From Beroe forskalii (lineage: Eukaryota > Ctenophora > Nuda > Beroida > Beroidae), in contig WFMF01000120.1 of the NCBI GenBank assembly GCA_011033025.1, positions 62,001-126,000 of the forward strand: DNA of 64,000 bases, read 5' to 3'. The notes below the pieces were generated by a model. That model saw only the letters and a program-made list of their open reading frames with translations. It was not told where the DNA came from and searched no databases. The position numbers and the translations under genes were made by a program. Within the stretch, counting starts at the first letter, position 1; each line of letters opens with the position of its first letter. Below are positions 48,177 to 57,280 of this stretch, piece after piece.

Positions 48177-48917
48177 CTAGCTCACACTGCCTTAGTGGAG
48201 TTAGAACTTTTCATCTTGACTTGCACTGCCTGAGTGGAGTCAAACCTGTCCTATTGTTTCTCACTCACACTGCCTTAGTGGAGTGATTTCTGTCTGGTTT
48301 GCACTGTCTGAGTGAAACCAGTGTGTGTTGTGAGTTATTTCACTTGCACTGCCTGAGTGGAGTGAAATCTATCTGGTTTGCACTGTCTGAGTGAAACCAG
48401 TGTCGTTGTTTTGTTGTGTTGTGTGGTATTTCACTTGCACTGTATAGTGAAGTGAAATCTGTCTGGTTTGCACTGTCTGAGTGAAATCAGCATTGTTGTT
48501 TTGTGAGTTATTTCACTTGCACTGTCTTAGTGAAGTGAAATCTTACTGGTTTGCACTGCCTTAGTGAAACCAGTGTTGTTAATTTGTGTAATTTTACTCG
48601 CACTGTAGAGTGGAGTGAAATCTGTCCGTTCTGTTGGTTTGCACTGTCTGAGTGAAACCTGTGTCGCTGTTGTATCTCTTTTTACTCGCACTGTCCTAGT
48701 GGAGTGAAATTTTCCTGGATTTGCACTGCCTAAGTGAAATCCATTGTTCCAGATTTCTGATTTTCACTCGCACTGCCTTAGTGGAGTGAAATCTTTTTGA
48801 TCTGCACTGTCTTAGTGAGATCAAGTTTGGTGCTCTTCTCTTTCCGGTTTGCACTGCCCCAGTGAAACCGAGCTCGCAGTCACTAACTTATTGATTCGCA
48901 CTGAACGAGTGGAATCA
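48177..48917 (+). repeat. Leader array of ~18 stem-loops with constant core
   Basis: Each unit has the form stem, bulged G (or A), CACT, 4-5-nt loop, AGTG, complementary stem. Examples are 48294-48321 (CTGGTTT/AAACCAG), 48337-48368 (ATTTCACT/AGTGAAAT), 48717-48742 (GGATTT/AAATCC), 48797-48824 (TTGATCT/AGATCAA) and 48892-48917 (TGATTC/GAATCA). Stem sequences differ but pairing is kept, and the pair next to the bulge appears as T-G, T-A and C-G. The last hairpin ends on the A of the gag ATG. The array lies in the transcribed 5' leader, so packaging, translation control or dimerisation are possible roles (inference). Confidence 0.85.
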
Positions 48918-50182
48918 TGGCTGAACCTTCCGAGACTATGGATCTGGTGAAAGCTTACAGTGAAGCTCACCTGAATAAAACTAATCTGGAGGCCAAGCTT
49001 ACGGCAGCTGAAAAGAGTAAGAAGCCGAATCAGGATTCAATCAACGCCCTGAGAGAACAACTGGCTGATGCAGAGGCTGAGCTAGACGCGAGTCATAAGG
49101 CTCTTCAAGATGCCATTACCAAGCTGGAGATTACCTCGAATGGATCGGAGGGAGTTGATCAGCCGGATGTGCGAGAAACTGCCCAGGAGCCAGCGAGAGA
49201 TGAGCAGCCGTCATCTTTTGCTGTTGTACACGTTGATGTTGAGAATGAGTCTCAGCAACAGTCTCCGCCTGCAGCACCTGTTCGCACAGCTCCCGTCAGT
49301 GTGAGATCTCCATCTTCTAACCTTGTTCCCGACCACCAATACGGTGCAGGAGGTCTGGGACGACTCCGTGTTAACCCACCAGCTCGATACAACCATGGCG
49401 ACGACTTCAACATCTGGTGCAGCAGATTCCGGAGGTACCTGACCCTGGCTCATGTTGACAACGAGCACGCCATTATGCTGTTCCTGAACCAGATGGATGA
49501 CAGAACGTCTAAGAAACTGGACCCTGTAGCGAGATCGATGACTGCTACAGAAAGGGCTGACCCTTCTCTATTTATTCCGATCTTCGAGAGGAAGATTTAT
49601 CCAGAGTCTGAGACCAAATCTCTACGAGTGGAGATTACACACCTCAAGCAGGAAGCCGGAGAGACAGTGGAGGATTTTGCAATCAAGATCCAGGATATGG
49701 CTCACAAGATTTGGGGGTCTATATCTCGAGATAGCCCCGGTGATGAGATGTGCTACTCGATCTTTCTCGGTGGGTTGAGGAAGAGTGAGATACGGGCTGA
49801 CGTCATGAGGGACGAAGCTACTTCCTTTGAAGAGGCAGTTGAAGCAGCCAACAAAGCTGAAAAGATCTTCATGTCCTCTCGTAATCAACCTACCAGCCAC
49901 ACTGTGGAACCTGCTGCTATTCTCCAAGTGGACAGAGCGTGTGAAAGCAACACTTCAAGCCCGAGCAACTTACACAGCGCCCGAGAGCGCACGGTTACAT
50001 CACGAGACCATAACTCTACTGGAGGGAGTGATGCTGGAAGCGGACGGCGGAACATGAAGTGCCACAGATGTCAGAAGCGTGGTCACATCGCCAGATACTG
50101 CTATGTTAATCTTACAGCTGATCAGATCACCAATTTAAACTCCCAGAGGGCCGGACCAAGTCCCGGCCCAAACAGGCAGTAA
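48917..50182 (+). CDS. gag: Gag polyprotein
   Basis: This 421-residue frame encodes the structural protein of the retrotransposon particle. Residues 1-90 form a charged, Ala/Glu/Lys-rich coiled-coil region. A low-complexity Pro/Ser linker follows to about residue 150, then a capsid-like domain (YNHGDDFNIWCSRFRRYL, about 158-330). A single CCHC zinc knuckle sits at 382-395 (C-X2-C-X4-H-X4-C, CHRCQKRGHIARYC), expected to bind element RNA. The ATG at 48917 is chosen because it opens the frame and closes the last leader hairpin. The frame overlaps pol by about 60 nt and carries the frameshift site near its end. Confidence 0.93.
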   Translation: MAEPSETMDLVKAYSEAHLNKTNLEAKLTAAEKSKKPNQDSINALREQLADAEAELDASHKALQDAITKLEITSNGSEGVDQPDVRETAQEPARDEQPSSFAVVHVDVENESQQQSPPAAPVRTAPVSVRSPSSNLVPDHQYGAGGLGRLRVNPPARYNHGDDFNIWCSRFRRYLTLAHVDNEHAIMLFLNQMDDRTSKKLDPVARSMTATERADPSLFIPIFERKIYPESETKSLRVEITHLKQEAGETVEDFAIKIQDMAHKIWGSISRDSPGDEMCYSIFLGGLRKSEIRADVMRDEATSFEEAVEAANKAEKIFMSSRNQPTSHTVEPAAILQVDRACESNTSSPSNLHSARERTVTSRDHNSTGGSDAGSGRRNMKCHRCQKRGHIARYCYVNLTADQITNLNSQRAGPSPGPNRQ

Positions 50183-52695
50183 ATGTGGACTGCAACAGTT
50201 CCAGTGATAGGAACAGAATCAATGTGTCAGGTGTAATAGGGGGTACCAAGGTTACCATGTTTGTTGATACCGGTTCCCAAGTTACACTGGTAAACCACTC
50301 TTTGCTACAGAGATTAGGCCTCCTGAAACATGTTAGGAGTAGTGGATTTAGATTGTCTTCGTTCACGAAAGACAAGATTCCTGTCACTGGTGAAATATCT
50401 CTGAATGTCGAGGTAGCGGGGGTTACAGCATCACACACCTGTGTAGTGATAGCTGATCTGTTGGATTCCGATGTTCTACTTGGAACTGATTTCCTCTCTG
50501 CTACGAAGATGACTCTCGACCTGAGTAGAGACATTCTTACGTCACCACATGGAACTGCTAAATTCCTGAGTAATGTGAAGTCCATCAAGCAACGCAGCAA
50601 CGTGAGAGTTGCTAAAACAACCACTGTTCCAGCTCAGACGGTTATGTTCGTCGATGGTTGCTTGGATAATAAGAACTACAGTTCACAGTGTGGAATGCTG
50701 GAACCATTCCAAAATCTGTTCCTACGAGATAATGTTCTGATAGCCAACGCTATTGTCAACTGTAAGAAGAGGATGCTGCCTGTCAAGTTGATTAATCCAA
50801 CTGACAAGGATATAGTGCTATACAAGAGGAAACTTCTGGGATTCCTCAACCCAGTTGACATAGCTGATGACAACAGACATCTACGTAACATCCAAGTGAA
50901 CAGAATCAGCAGTGTTGAGCAGCAAACTGGAGATGCAGCCAACCCTGTGGGCAAGGATACTCTACCTCGGGAATGGACTCGAGCAAGACTGTTCGAGGAA
51001 TTGAAGGTGGATGATGTTGCCATATCTGACGAGCTGAAGTCCAAGTTGAAGGATCTTCTTTGGGATAATAGAGAAGCATTCTCCACGCACCCCAATGACA
51101 TCGGGAACTGTAATCTCTACGAGGCGAGTATTGAGCTGAAGCCTGGAACTACACCGGTTTGGACACCGAGCAGACCTGTGGCGTATAAGTTACGAGGAGA
51201 GATGCAGAAACATATTCAAGCGATGCTTGATGCTGGAGTTATTGGACACTGCCCAGAGTCGAAGTTCAACACACCTGTATTCATCACTGAAAAGCCTAAC
51301 AAACCTGGCAACTACCGCTTCTTAGCAGACTTCAGAGGTGTTAACTCTGTTTGTGTACCTGATAACTACGAGCTCCCTAATGTCAATCACGTTGTTGACA
51401 AGTTATCTAAGAGCAGCTGGTTTACCTCAGTGGATATGAGCCAATCATTCCACCAAGTGAGATTTACTGAGAAATCGCGCCCGATGACTGCCTTCAAATG
51501 TAATGGGCGAAGATACTGGTATCTTCGGATGATCATGGGCTATCGGAACTCATCAGCACAATTCTCGCGAATGATGGACCGACTTTTGTCCAACATCCCT
51601 ATAGATGAACTGTGCTACTTTCTAGATGACATTCTCTTAGCTTCTACCACACCAGAATCTCACCTCGATAAGTTGGACCTACTACTGAAAGCCATCAGAG
51701 CTGCAGCACTGAAACTTACCCCTTCCAAAACGGAGCTCATGAGGAAGCAAGTCACCTTTGTTGGATTGACAATCTCTGAAGCTGGCGTTCAGATCACCGA
51801 GGATCGAGTTAAGAGCATCCTCAATCTTAGTCCTCCCAAGACTAAGAAACAGCTTCAGAAGACGATGGGTGTACTGGGCTACAACCGAAAGTTTGTGCGA
51901 AACTTTGCTGCTATTGCTAAGCCACTCTACGCCTTGCTCCACAAAGACTGCAAGTTCTACTGGTCTGAAGCGTGTCAAAACAGTTTTGAGGAACTGAAAC
52001 GGAGTATTGCTGATAGTGTGACACTCTGTATACCTGATGTCGAGGATCCACTACAGAGCTTTGAAGTCACTATTGATGCGTCTAACCAGGGCTATGGTGC
52101 TACATTGTCTCAGCTACGAGATAATGAGAGAAGAACTTGTGCGTTTTTCTCCAAATCAGTCCCACCACATAAACGGGTATGGGGTGCGACGAAGCTCGAG
52201 TTCCTAGCTATGTTCCATGCTTTAGAGCATTGGAGGATCTACCTGATGGGCACCAAGTTCAAAGTACGAAGTGACTGTGCCAGCTTACTCTATCTCGATC
52301 GTATTTTCTCAGAAGCAGACCCGAACATGATTCGGAAGTTTCACAAGCTCGCCCAGTACAACTTCACCATAGAGCACATTTCTGGGAAATCTAATGATGT
52401 TGCTGACTTTCTTAGCAGACACATTCAGTTGAAAGATTCTGCAGTTGCAGTTGAACACTCGGGAACTCAATGCTCCTTGTTAACTGATGTTCCCCCTGCA
52501 ACCTGTGAACCACCACAACCTACTCCTGAGGATGTAGCATGTCCTGAAAGCAATGTCAGTGCCATCAGCCAGGAGGCTGATACTTGCTCAGTAGCAGAAT
52601 TGGACGTTGCTGATTCCGAGCTGCTGTTACCTGCTTACCTTTTGCAGTGGATGCAAATCAGGACACCGACCCACCCCAGACTACGGTTGAACTGA
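50122..52695 (+). CDS. pol: Pol: protease, reverse transcriptase, RNase H
   Basis: Open in the -1 frame from 50122 and expected to be made as a Gag-Pol fusion by frameshifting; the first possible independent start is a GTG at 50185, from which residues are numbered. An aspartic protease has its catalytic DTG at 28-30. The reverse transcriptase (about 290-560) has YRFLADFRGVN, FTSVDMSQSFHQV and a catalytic FLDD with aspartates 481-482, where most relatives have YLDD. RNase H carries D631, E672 and D697 and a C-terminal NDVADFLSR. The frame ends 40 codons after RNase H, overlapping the integrase frame. All catalytic residues I can check are present. Confidence 0.93.
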   Translation, partial: SDHQFKLPEGRTKSRPKQAVNVDCNSSSDRNRINVSGVIGGTKVTMFVDTGSQVTLVNHSLLQRLGLLKHVRSSGFRLSSFTKDKIPVTGEISLNVEVAGVTASHTCVVIADLLDSDVLLGTDFLSATKMTLDLSRDILTSPHGTAKFLSNVKSIKQRSNVRVAKTTTVPAQTVMFVDGCLDNKNYSSQCGMLEPFQNLFLRDNVLIANAIVNCKKRMLPVKLINPTDKDIVLYKRKLLGFLNPVDIADDNRHLRNIQVNRISSVEQQTGDAANPVGKDTLPREWTRARLFEELKVDDVAISDELKSKLKDLLWDNREAFSTHPNDIGNCNLYEASIELKPGTTPVWTPSRPVAYKLRGEMQKHIQAMLDAGVIGHCPESKFNTPVFITEKPNKPGNYRFLADFRGVNSVCVPDNYELPNVNHVVDKLSKSSWFTSVDMSQSFHQVRFTEKSRPMTAFKCNGRRYWYLRMIMGYRNSSAQFSRMMDRLLSNIPIDELCYFLDDILLASTTPESHLDKLDLLLKAIRAAALKLTPSKTELMRKQVTFVGLTISEAGVQITEDRVKSILNLSPPKTKKQLQKTMGVLGYNRKFVRNFAAIAKPLYALLHKDCKFYWSEACQNSFEELKRSIADSVTLCIPDVEDPLQSFEVTIDASNQGYGATLSQLRDNERRTCAFFSKSVPPHKRVWGATKLEFLAMFHALEHWRIYLMGTKFKVRSDCASLLYLDRIFSEADPNMIRKFHKLAQYNFTIEHISGKSNDVADFLSRHIQLKDSAVAVEHSGTQCSLLTDVPPATCEPPQPTPEDVACPESNVSAISQEADTCSVAELDVADSELLLPAYLLQWMQIRTPTHPRLRLN
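50134..50169 (+). promoter_or_regulatory. Gag-Pol -1 ribosomal frameshift signal
   Basis: The heptamer T TTA AAC (50134-50140) is in the exact X XXY YYZ phase relative to gag codons. A 7-nt spacer is followed by a perfect 7-bp GC stem, GGGCCGG (50148-50154) with CCGGCCC (50163-50169), around an 8-nt loop. Pol lies in the -1 frame and is open from 50122. TTTAAAC is one of the most efficient known slippery sequences. AGTC in the loop could pair with GACT at 50188-50191 to form a pseudoknot (inference). Confidence 0.85.
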
Positions 52696-54353
52696 CTATC
52701 AGCAAAGTGAGTGATCTGGACACTAACTATCACGTCACATGCTTCTGCAACGACAACTTCGGAAAAAGCAAGAAACAGAAGCAGTTCATTCTTTCCATTT
52801 CTGCTGATGACCATGTCCCTCGACCGGAAATAGTAGATCTGGGTCTGATCAGGAAACATCAAGGTGATGACCAGATCCTGAAAGAAGTGCTGAGTTGGTT
52901 GAATGCTGGAGAGCGCCCTACTACTATCCAGGCTCTCAGAGCACCTCCTGAACTTGTGAGCTATTGGAAAATGTTCAAGAATCTCGTGCTCAGAGACGGG
53001 ATCATCATGCGACAGTGGCTGAAGATTGATGCTACTGGGAATGCCACAGTTGAGAAGGAGCTTGCAGTGATTCCACTCTCTCTTCAAGTCCAGACTATGC
53101 AACTCATACATAGCACCCTCATCTCAGCCCACCCAGGGATAGAGGAAAGTGTACGGCAGTGTATGAGGTACTTCTATTGGCCGAAGATGAAGGAGGACTT
53201 CAAGCTGTTCATCCAGTCATGCACCATCTGTGGTCAGAATAAGCCACCATCTGCTTATTCCAAAGCCCCACTGCTGCACATAGTTGTGAGTGAGTTCAAC
53301 GTGTCGATTTCCATTGACCACATAGTCCCTGAACGTGACATTGTTACCCCTCGTGGCAACCGATATATTCTCTCGATGACTGACATGTTCAGTGGTTTCT
53401 TAGTAGCTGTGCCCACACGCACTCAGGAGAGTGCAGAGAGCTACCGGTTGATACTGCATAACTGGGTCCTGAAACTCGGTATGCCAGGAGAGATCATCAG
53501 TGACAATGCACCCGGTTTTACTTCTGAATTCTTCGAGCAAATCCTGAGAGCTTTTGGATGTAAAGTTACGCATGGAACTGCCTACACCTGCAGCTCAACC
53601 TCCAAAGCTGAACGTAGTAATAAGAGGATTAATCAAGCACTACGTCTAGTTCTCAATGATGACCAGATGAAGGATTGGGATCTATACCTTCCCTATGTGT
53701 GCTTTGCCTTAAACTCTGTGAAGTCAAGACACACTGGCTACTCCGCTAACATGGCTGTCTTTGGCAGGGAACTGAATACTCCCATGTCCGTTCTCGTTGA
53801 TAACGAGAATCCTGACCTCAGTGCTGTAAGGAACAAGTCCTACCAACAGACTATATGGGAACATCATCGCATGGTTAAGGACATCGTTTCCAAGGTGCGT
53901 ATACACGCTGCACGTGACTATGGCTATGCTGATAATGCGTTCTACAAGCATTTTCGGCCGAGCAAACCCTTCAACGCTGGGGAGTATGTCTACACACTGG
54001 TGAACTGCCCCTCCCATAAGTTCCAGAAGCGTTGGAGAGGGCCTTACAAGATCAACAGAGTCATAGATGATCACCTGTGCGTTGTTGAAGTAGGTGATGG
54101 AGTTAACAAGACGTTCAACATCACTAAGTTGAAGCGGTACACTGTGAGCAAGTACTCACCTCCCGGGTTGATAGATGAGGCAGGAAGTGAAGTGTCCCAA
54201 GATGCTGACGATGTCAACCGTGATTCTGATCACGACGTTGAGCTGAGCACTGGGAATGTCCTACTACCTGTTCCTGATGATGAGGAGGACCCCACCCGGA
54301 GATCTAGCCGCCAGAGGAAACCCAACATCCCGTATCAGGCAGGATTTTCCTGA
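52614..54353 (+). CDS. int: Integrase
   Basis: Open from 52614, in the -1 frame relative to pol; a GTG at 52647 is the first near-cognate start and residues are numbered from it (568 aa). The zinc-binding domain has H155, H162, C192 and C195 (H-X6-H-X29-C-X2-C). The catalytic core has D224, D286 and E322, a D,D-35-E triad. Near the C-terminus KRWRGPYKI is a GPY/F module, followed by an acidic then basic tail. Integrase is normally fused to RT; here it is separated by a frame change with no obvious slippery heptamer in the 82-nt overlap. This is either an unusual frameshift or a one-base lesion. Confidence 0.92.
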   Translation, partial: FRAAVTCLPFAVDANQDTDPPQTTVELTISKVSDLDTNYHVTCFCNDNFGKSKKQKQFILSISADDHVPRPEIVDLGLIRKHQGDDQILKEVLSWLNAGERPTTIQALRAPPELVSYWKMFKNLVLRDGIIMRQWLKIDATGNATVEKELAVIPLSLQVQTMQLIHSTLISAHPGIEESVRQCMRYFYWPKMKEDFKLFIQSCTICGQNKPPSAYSKAPLLHIVVSEFNVSISIDHIVPERDIVTPRGNRYILSMTDMFSGFLVAVPTRTQESAESYRLILHNWVLKLGMPGEIISDNAPGFTSEFFEQILRAFGCKVTHGTAYTCSSTSKAERSNKRINQALRLVLNDDQMKDWDLYLPYVCFALNSVKSRHTGYSANMAVFGRELNTPMSVLVDNENPDLSAVRNKSYQQTIWEHHRMVKDIVSKVRIHAARDYGYADNAFYKHFRPSKPFNAGEYVYTLVNCPSHKFQKRWRGPYKINRVIDDHLCVVEVGDGVNKTFNITKLKRYTVSKYSPPGLIDEAGSEVSQDADDVNRDSDHDVELSTGNVLLPVPDDEEDPTRRSSRQRKPNIPYQAGFS

Positions 54354-55611
54354 TTTCCTGCTGACTGTATGGTCCTTGCCCTGGGGAAGAAGACCTTAAA
54401 AGCAAGCCTCAGAAGACTGCTCAGCAGTATTTTCACAGCCTCATCGTGCTCAATGGCTGTAGCATCTCTTCGGCTCTTCCATTGTTGTGCCGATTCCTGG
54501 CACAAAGGTGCTTTACTAATCTGAATGTCTACCTAACCCCTCGACGTGATGTTGTTGGAGTTCACAGAATACGTCAGAGCTGCATTGGCTCAGTTTACGT
54601 GGGAAGTATGGCATTCATACTTGTTTCAAAGTGTCAATACGGTTTTGTGTTTTGATTGACCATGATTCAAGGTTTCTCGCACACAACATGGATAGTGTTG
54701 GCTGATGAGGACTGATCGACCACAAATGGGATTGGATCCCATTTCTTCTCGTGTGGGGGAGTTGGGTCTCTCACTCGAGACACTCATTTGGTTTGGAGGA
54801 ATGACGTCTACCTCATTGGTAGATTATGGACTGACCTATGGAATGGGTTGGATGCATGTACGACGCATGACTACCTCGCTGGAATGCCTACCTCATTGGT
54901 AGATGACTGGAAGACGACTTCTCGTATTGGAACCTGAGCGATACGCGTTCGGCGAAGGTTACTGCGTACGAAAGAAGATGCATGAGAGTACATTTGAACT
55001 TTCCACCACGTGTTTTATCAGCGCGCGCGAATTTATGTTTTGCATGTTACAGATTATTCAGAATTTTGTGCTTCTTTCCACTGAAAGACATTTTATGTTC
55101 ACAAGTGATTACCAGTTGAAAGAACAATCATTTATTTTTATATATCAAAGACTTTTTGATATGAAGGATACTTTTTATATCATTGGTTTATAATGTACTG
55201 ATTTATTGCATGAAACACGTCAGTATTTTCTATGATCTTTGAACTTTAACGTTGCGCGTGTGAACTTTTGTACTGATTTATTTTCGTGATGCGCGAATTT
55301 TTGGGGCATTTCTGTCATTTTTGGCATGATTTTGTATCAGATTTTCATGTGTTATTTAGCAGACTGTTTCTAATATTCCTGAGATGCATAATTAACTATT
55401 TATTACTAATTTATTCCTACTGCATTATTGCAAACGAAATTTGTGTTATATTTTCCTGATATTGATGATTTACGTAAGATATTAAATTCCTGAGTTATTG
55501 AGATTTATTCTATTTTGTATTTACAGTTTTGACAGTTATCAGAATTACATTTTTGAAGATTTTAGCATTTGATACGTTTTGAAATTCTTATCCTAATAAT
55601 TTCACCTTTTT
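54354..55611 (+). other. 3' non-coding region of the retrotransposon
   Basis: No envelope or other recognisable frame. It holds two copies of CTACCTCATTGGTAGAT (near 54809 and 54888) that form small CTACC/GGTAG hairpins, and becomes very T-rich after 55000. A 96-codon frame at 54903-55193 has no features of a real protein. Confidence 0.7.
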
Positions 55612-56029
55612 GTGGGGTGGTGTGTTGTACGATGGTTCCCTTAATTGCCTAGATGTATTATTTCCTTATTCAGTTATTTATTCCGTAGTTTATCACTTCG
55701 TAGAAACTCCGTAGGCTTTGAAACATTAGCCTGCTCGGGACAGTTCTCAGTAATGAGATCTCGTCCCAATCAGGTTAATGAGACTGAGAGTGCCCTGCGG
55801 TGTTTCACTTTCACTTTCACTTTAGCAATGTTTGTTTACCTTTATTAGATTACTGCAGACTTCCTGCAGACTACTGTAGAGACGTGTGTGAAAGTGGCGG
55901 GCTTTTATGCCACGTAACTTTTATGTTTATCTTAGGATCGCGTGAGAGCGTGAGCTGCGACTCACAAAAGATTGTTTCTACATTTCTTTGTTCAGTTATC
56001 ATTACGACACTCTTATTTACGTTACCTAT
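55612..56029 (+). repeat. Polypurine-like tract and 3' LTR, lacking its last 39 bp
   Basis: GTGGGGTGGTG (55612-55622) is a G-rich tract directly before TGTTGTA (55623), the inferred LTR start. Positions 55662-56029 equal 47562-47929 by eye. The copy stops at CCTAT, 39 bp before the LTR end inferred from the 5' copy, and the flank (GTGATTTAACGTCATC) is a fragment of the TGACGTCA-core MITE family. Confidence 0.78.
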
Positions 56030-56665
56030 GTGATTTAACGTCATCAATTCACCATTTAAAAGATCGATTTGACGTCACCCGTAACGAGGTATTGTCCTTT
56101 GCGGTTTGTAAATGTGATGGTACACACCGCCAAGTCAAGTAGCAATTATAATATGGAGGTCTAACGATAAACAGCCTATATATAAGGGAGAGCACAACAA
56201 TCCAAGCAATTTATTGTTTCTGATGAACGTGAAATAAGTGGACAGTTGAACTATTAAGCGATTACTACAGGGATGTGTAATTAAGTGTGTATCTGGAGAA
56301 ATTTTGTAATTTATCAAAATTTTAGAACAATCCGTAGATCCTTCAATGAAATGCTACCTGCAGAATTTTCCTGGAATGATTCAAAGTATCAAAGGACATG
56401 CTCCTTTAATTTTCCTACATTGGGAAATCAAATCTTGTAACCTTATAGCTGCCTTTAAAAAGTTTAATGTTGTAAAATGTAATTAGTTTGTAAAACAATA
56501 TGTGGAGCAGTATCAAATTACCCTCTTTTGATTTCGAGTACAAACAGAACATACGATCATAACGTCATAGTTCTGTAATATTCACGCTAATTCTCGATCA
56601 AGTAGTGAAATTAATAAATCAATACTCGGTATCTCTCCCTTTTGGTTTTGTGTCCGTGTTCTAAG
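56030..56665 (+). other. Upstream flank of the plexin exon; no exon seen
   Basis: Starts with a TGACGTCA-core MITE fragment (AACGTCATCAATTCACC, then TTTGACGTCACCC; 56038-56080) that abuts the retrotransposon. The remainder is unique AT-rich sequence ending in the pyrimidine-rich acceptor of the plexin exon (TCTCTCCCTTTTGG ... TTCTAAG). It is presumably intron, which would place the retrotransposon inside the gene. Confidence 0.6.
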
Positions 56666-56771
56666 TTTCCGGGTCCCTAACACGCTCCACATTCACTGGA
56701 GAGCAGCTAAACATGGGTACCTCACTGCAAGTTTCCTTGGCTGGCTATCCCTGCGACATTACATCCCAAGG
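56666..56771 (+). CDS. PLXN: Plexin, IPT-domain exon (first visible)
   Basis: Plexins are single-pass membrane receptors for semaphorins whose extracellular part has a sema domain, PSI modules and several immunoglobulin-like IPT/TIG folds. This exon encodes the beginning of an IPT domain: STFTGEQLN, the conserved G-x-x-L turn, and SLAGYPCDITSQ, matching the valine/glycine-Pro-Cys signature of plexin IPT repeats. An acceptor (GTGTTCTAAG) precedes it and a GTAGGT donor follows; it begins with 2 nt and ends with 2 nt of split codons. Its last partial codon GG joins the G of the exon at 62013 to give glycine in frame. Upstream sema/PSI exons are not seen. Confidence 0.78.
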
Positions 56772-57059
56772 GTAGGTACATGACCAGGCATACCAAAGGA
56801 TTGGAAGAGGCTTAACCTGGGAACTTTTAATTTCCCATGCCGCATACCTGGTGAATCTGTCGGAATATAAAGATGCCATAAGTCATGAATTGTTTAGGTT
56901 TTGATTTTATGAAGGTAAGAACAAAGATGGGGTCTCAGCTAATGGCCTTGAAACTGACGCACAATACTGGGTTCCATGATTCTATGCATCCAATTGTGAC
57001 TTACTGACTTATGTCGAAAACGTTCATCTAACCTATAATTTACCTTTCATCGCAGCAAC

Positions 57060-57244
57060 CATAGCTTCCGAACTGCCCTCTTTTTGAGAGGGCGCCCTCT
57101 CATGCCCTCTTTTTGCCCTCCTTTTTGGGTCTTGCCCTCCGAGCCCTCCTTTTTGCCCTCTTTAAGGCCCAATTTGCCCTCCTTTTGACCCTTCCCAAAA
57201 TACACTTATGATTCACGGCCTGAAATAGGTCTTTTTGGCGGTTT

Positions 57245-57280
<36 letters not shown>

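Larger units (their letters stand above)
47562..56029 (+). mobile_element. Ty3/gypsy LTR retrotransposon, near-complete
   Basis: The element has, in order, LTR, primer-binding-site-like TGG, structured leader, gag, protease-RT-RNase H, integrase, 3' non-coding region, polypurine-like tract and LTR. The order RT-RNase H-integrase and the D,D-35-E integrase define the Ty3/gypsy (Metaviridae-type) group. The shared 368 bp of the two LTRs look identical, so insertion is recent. The outermost 39 bp of LTR are missing at both ends and no target-site duplication flanks it. There is no envelope-like frame. It is in the same orientation as the plexin gene just downstream. Confidence 0.93.
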
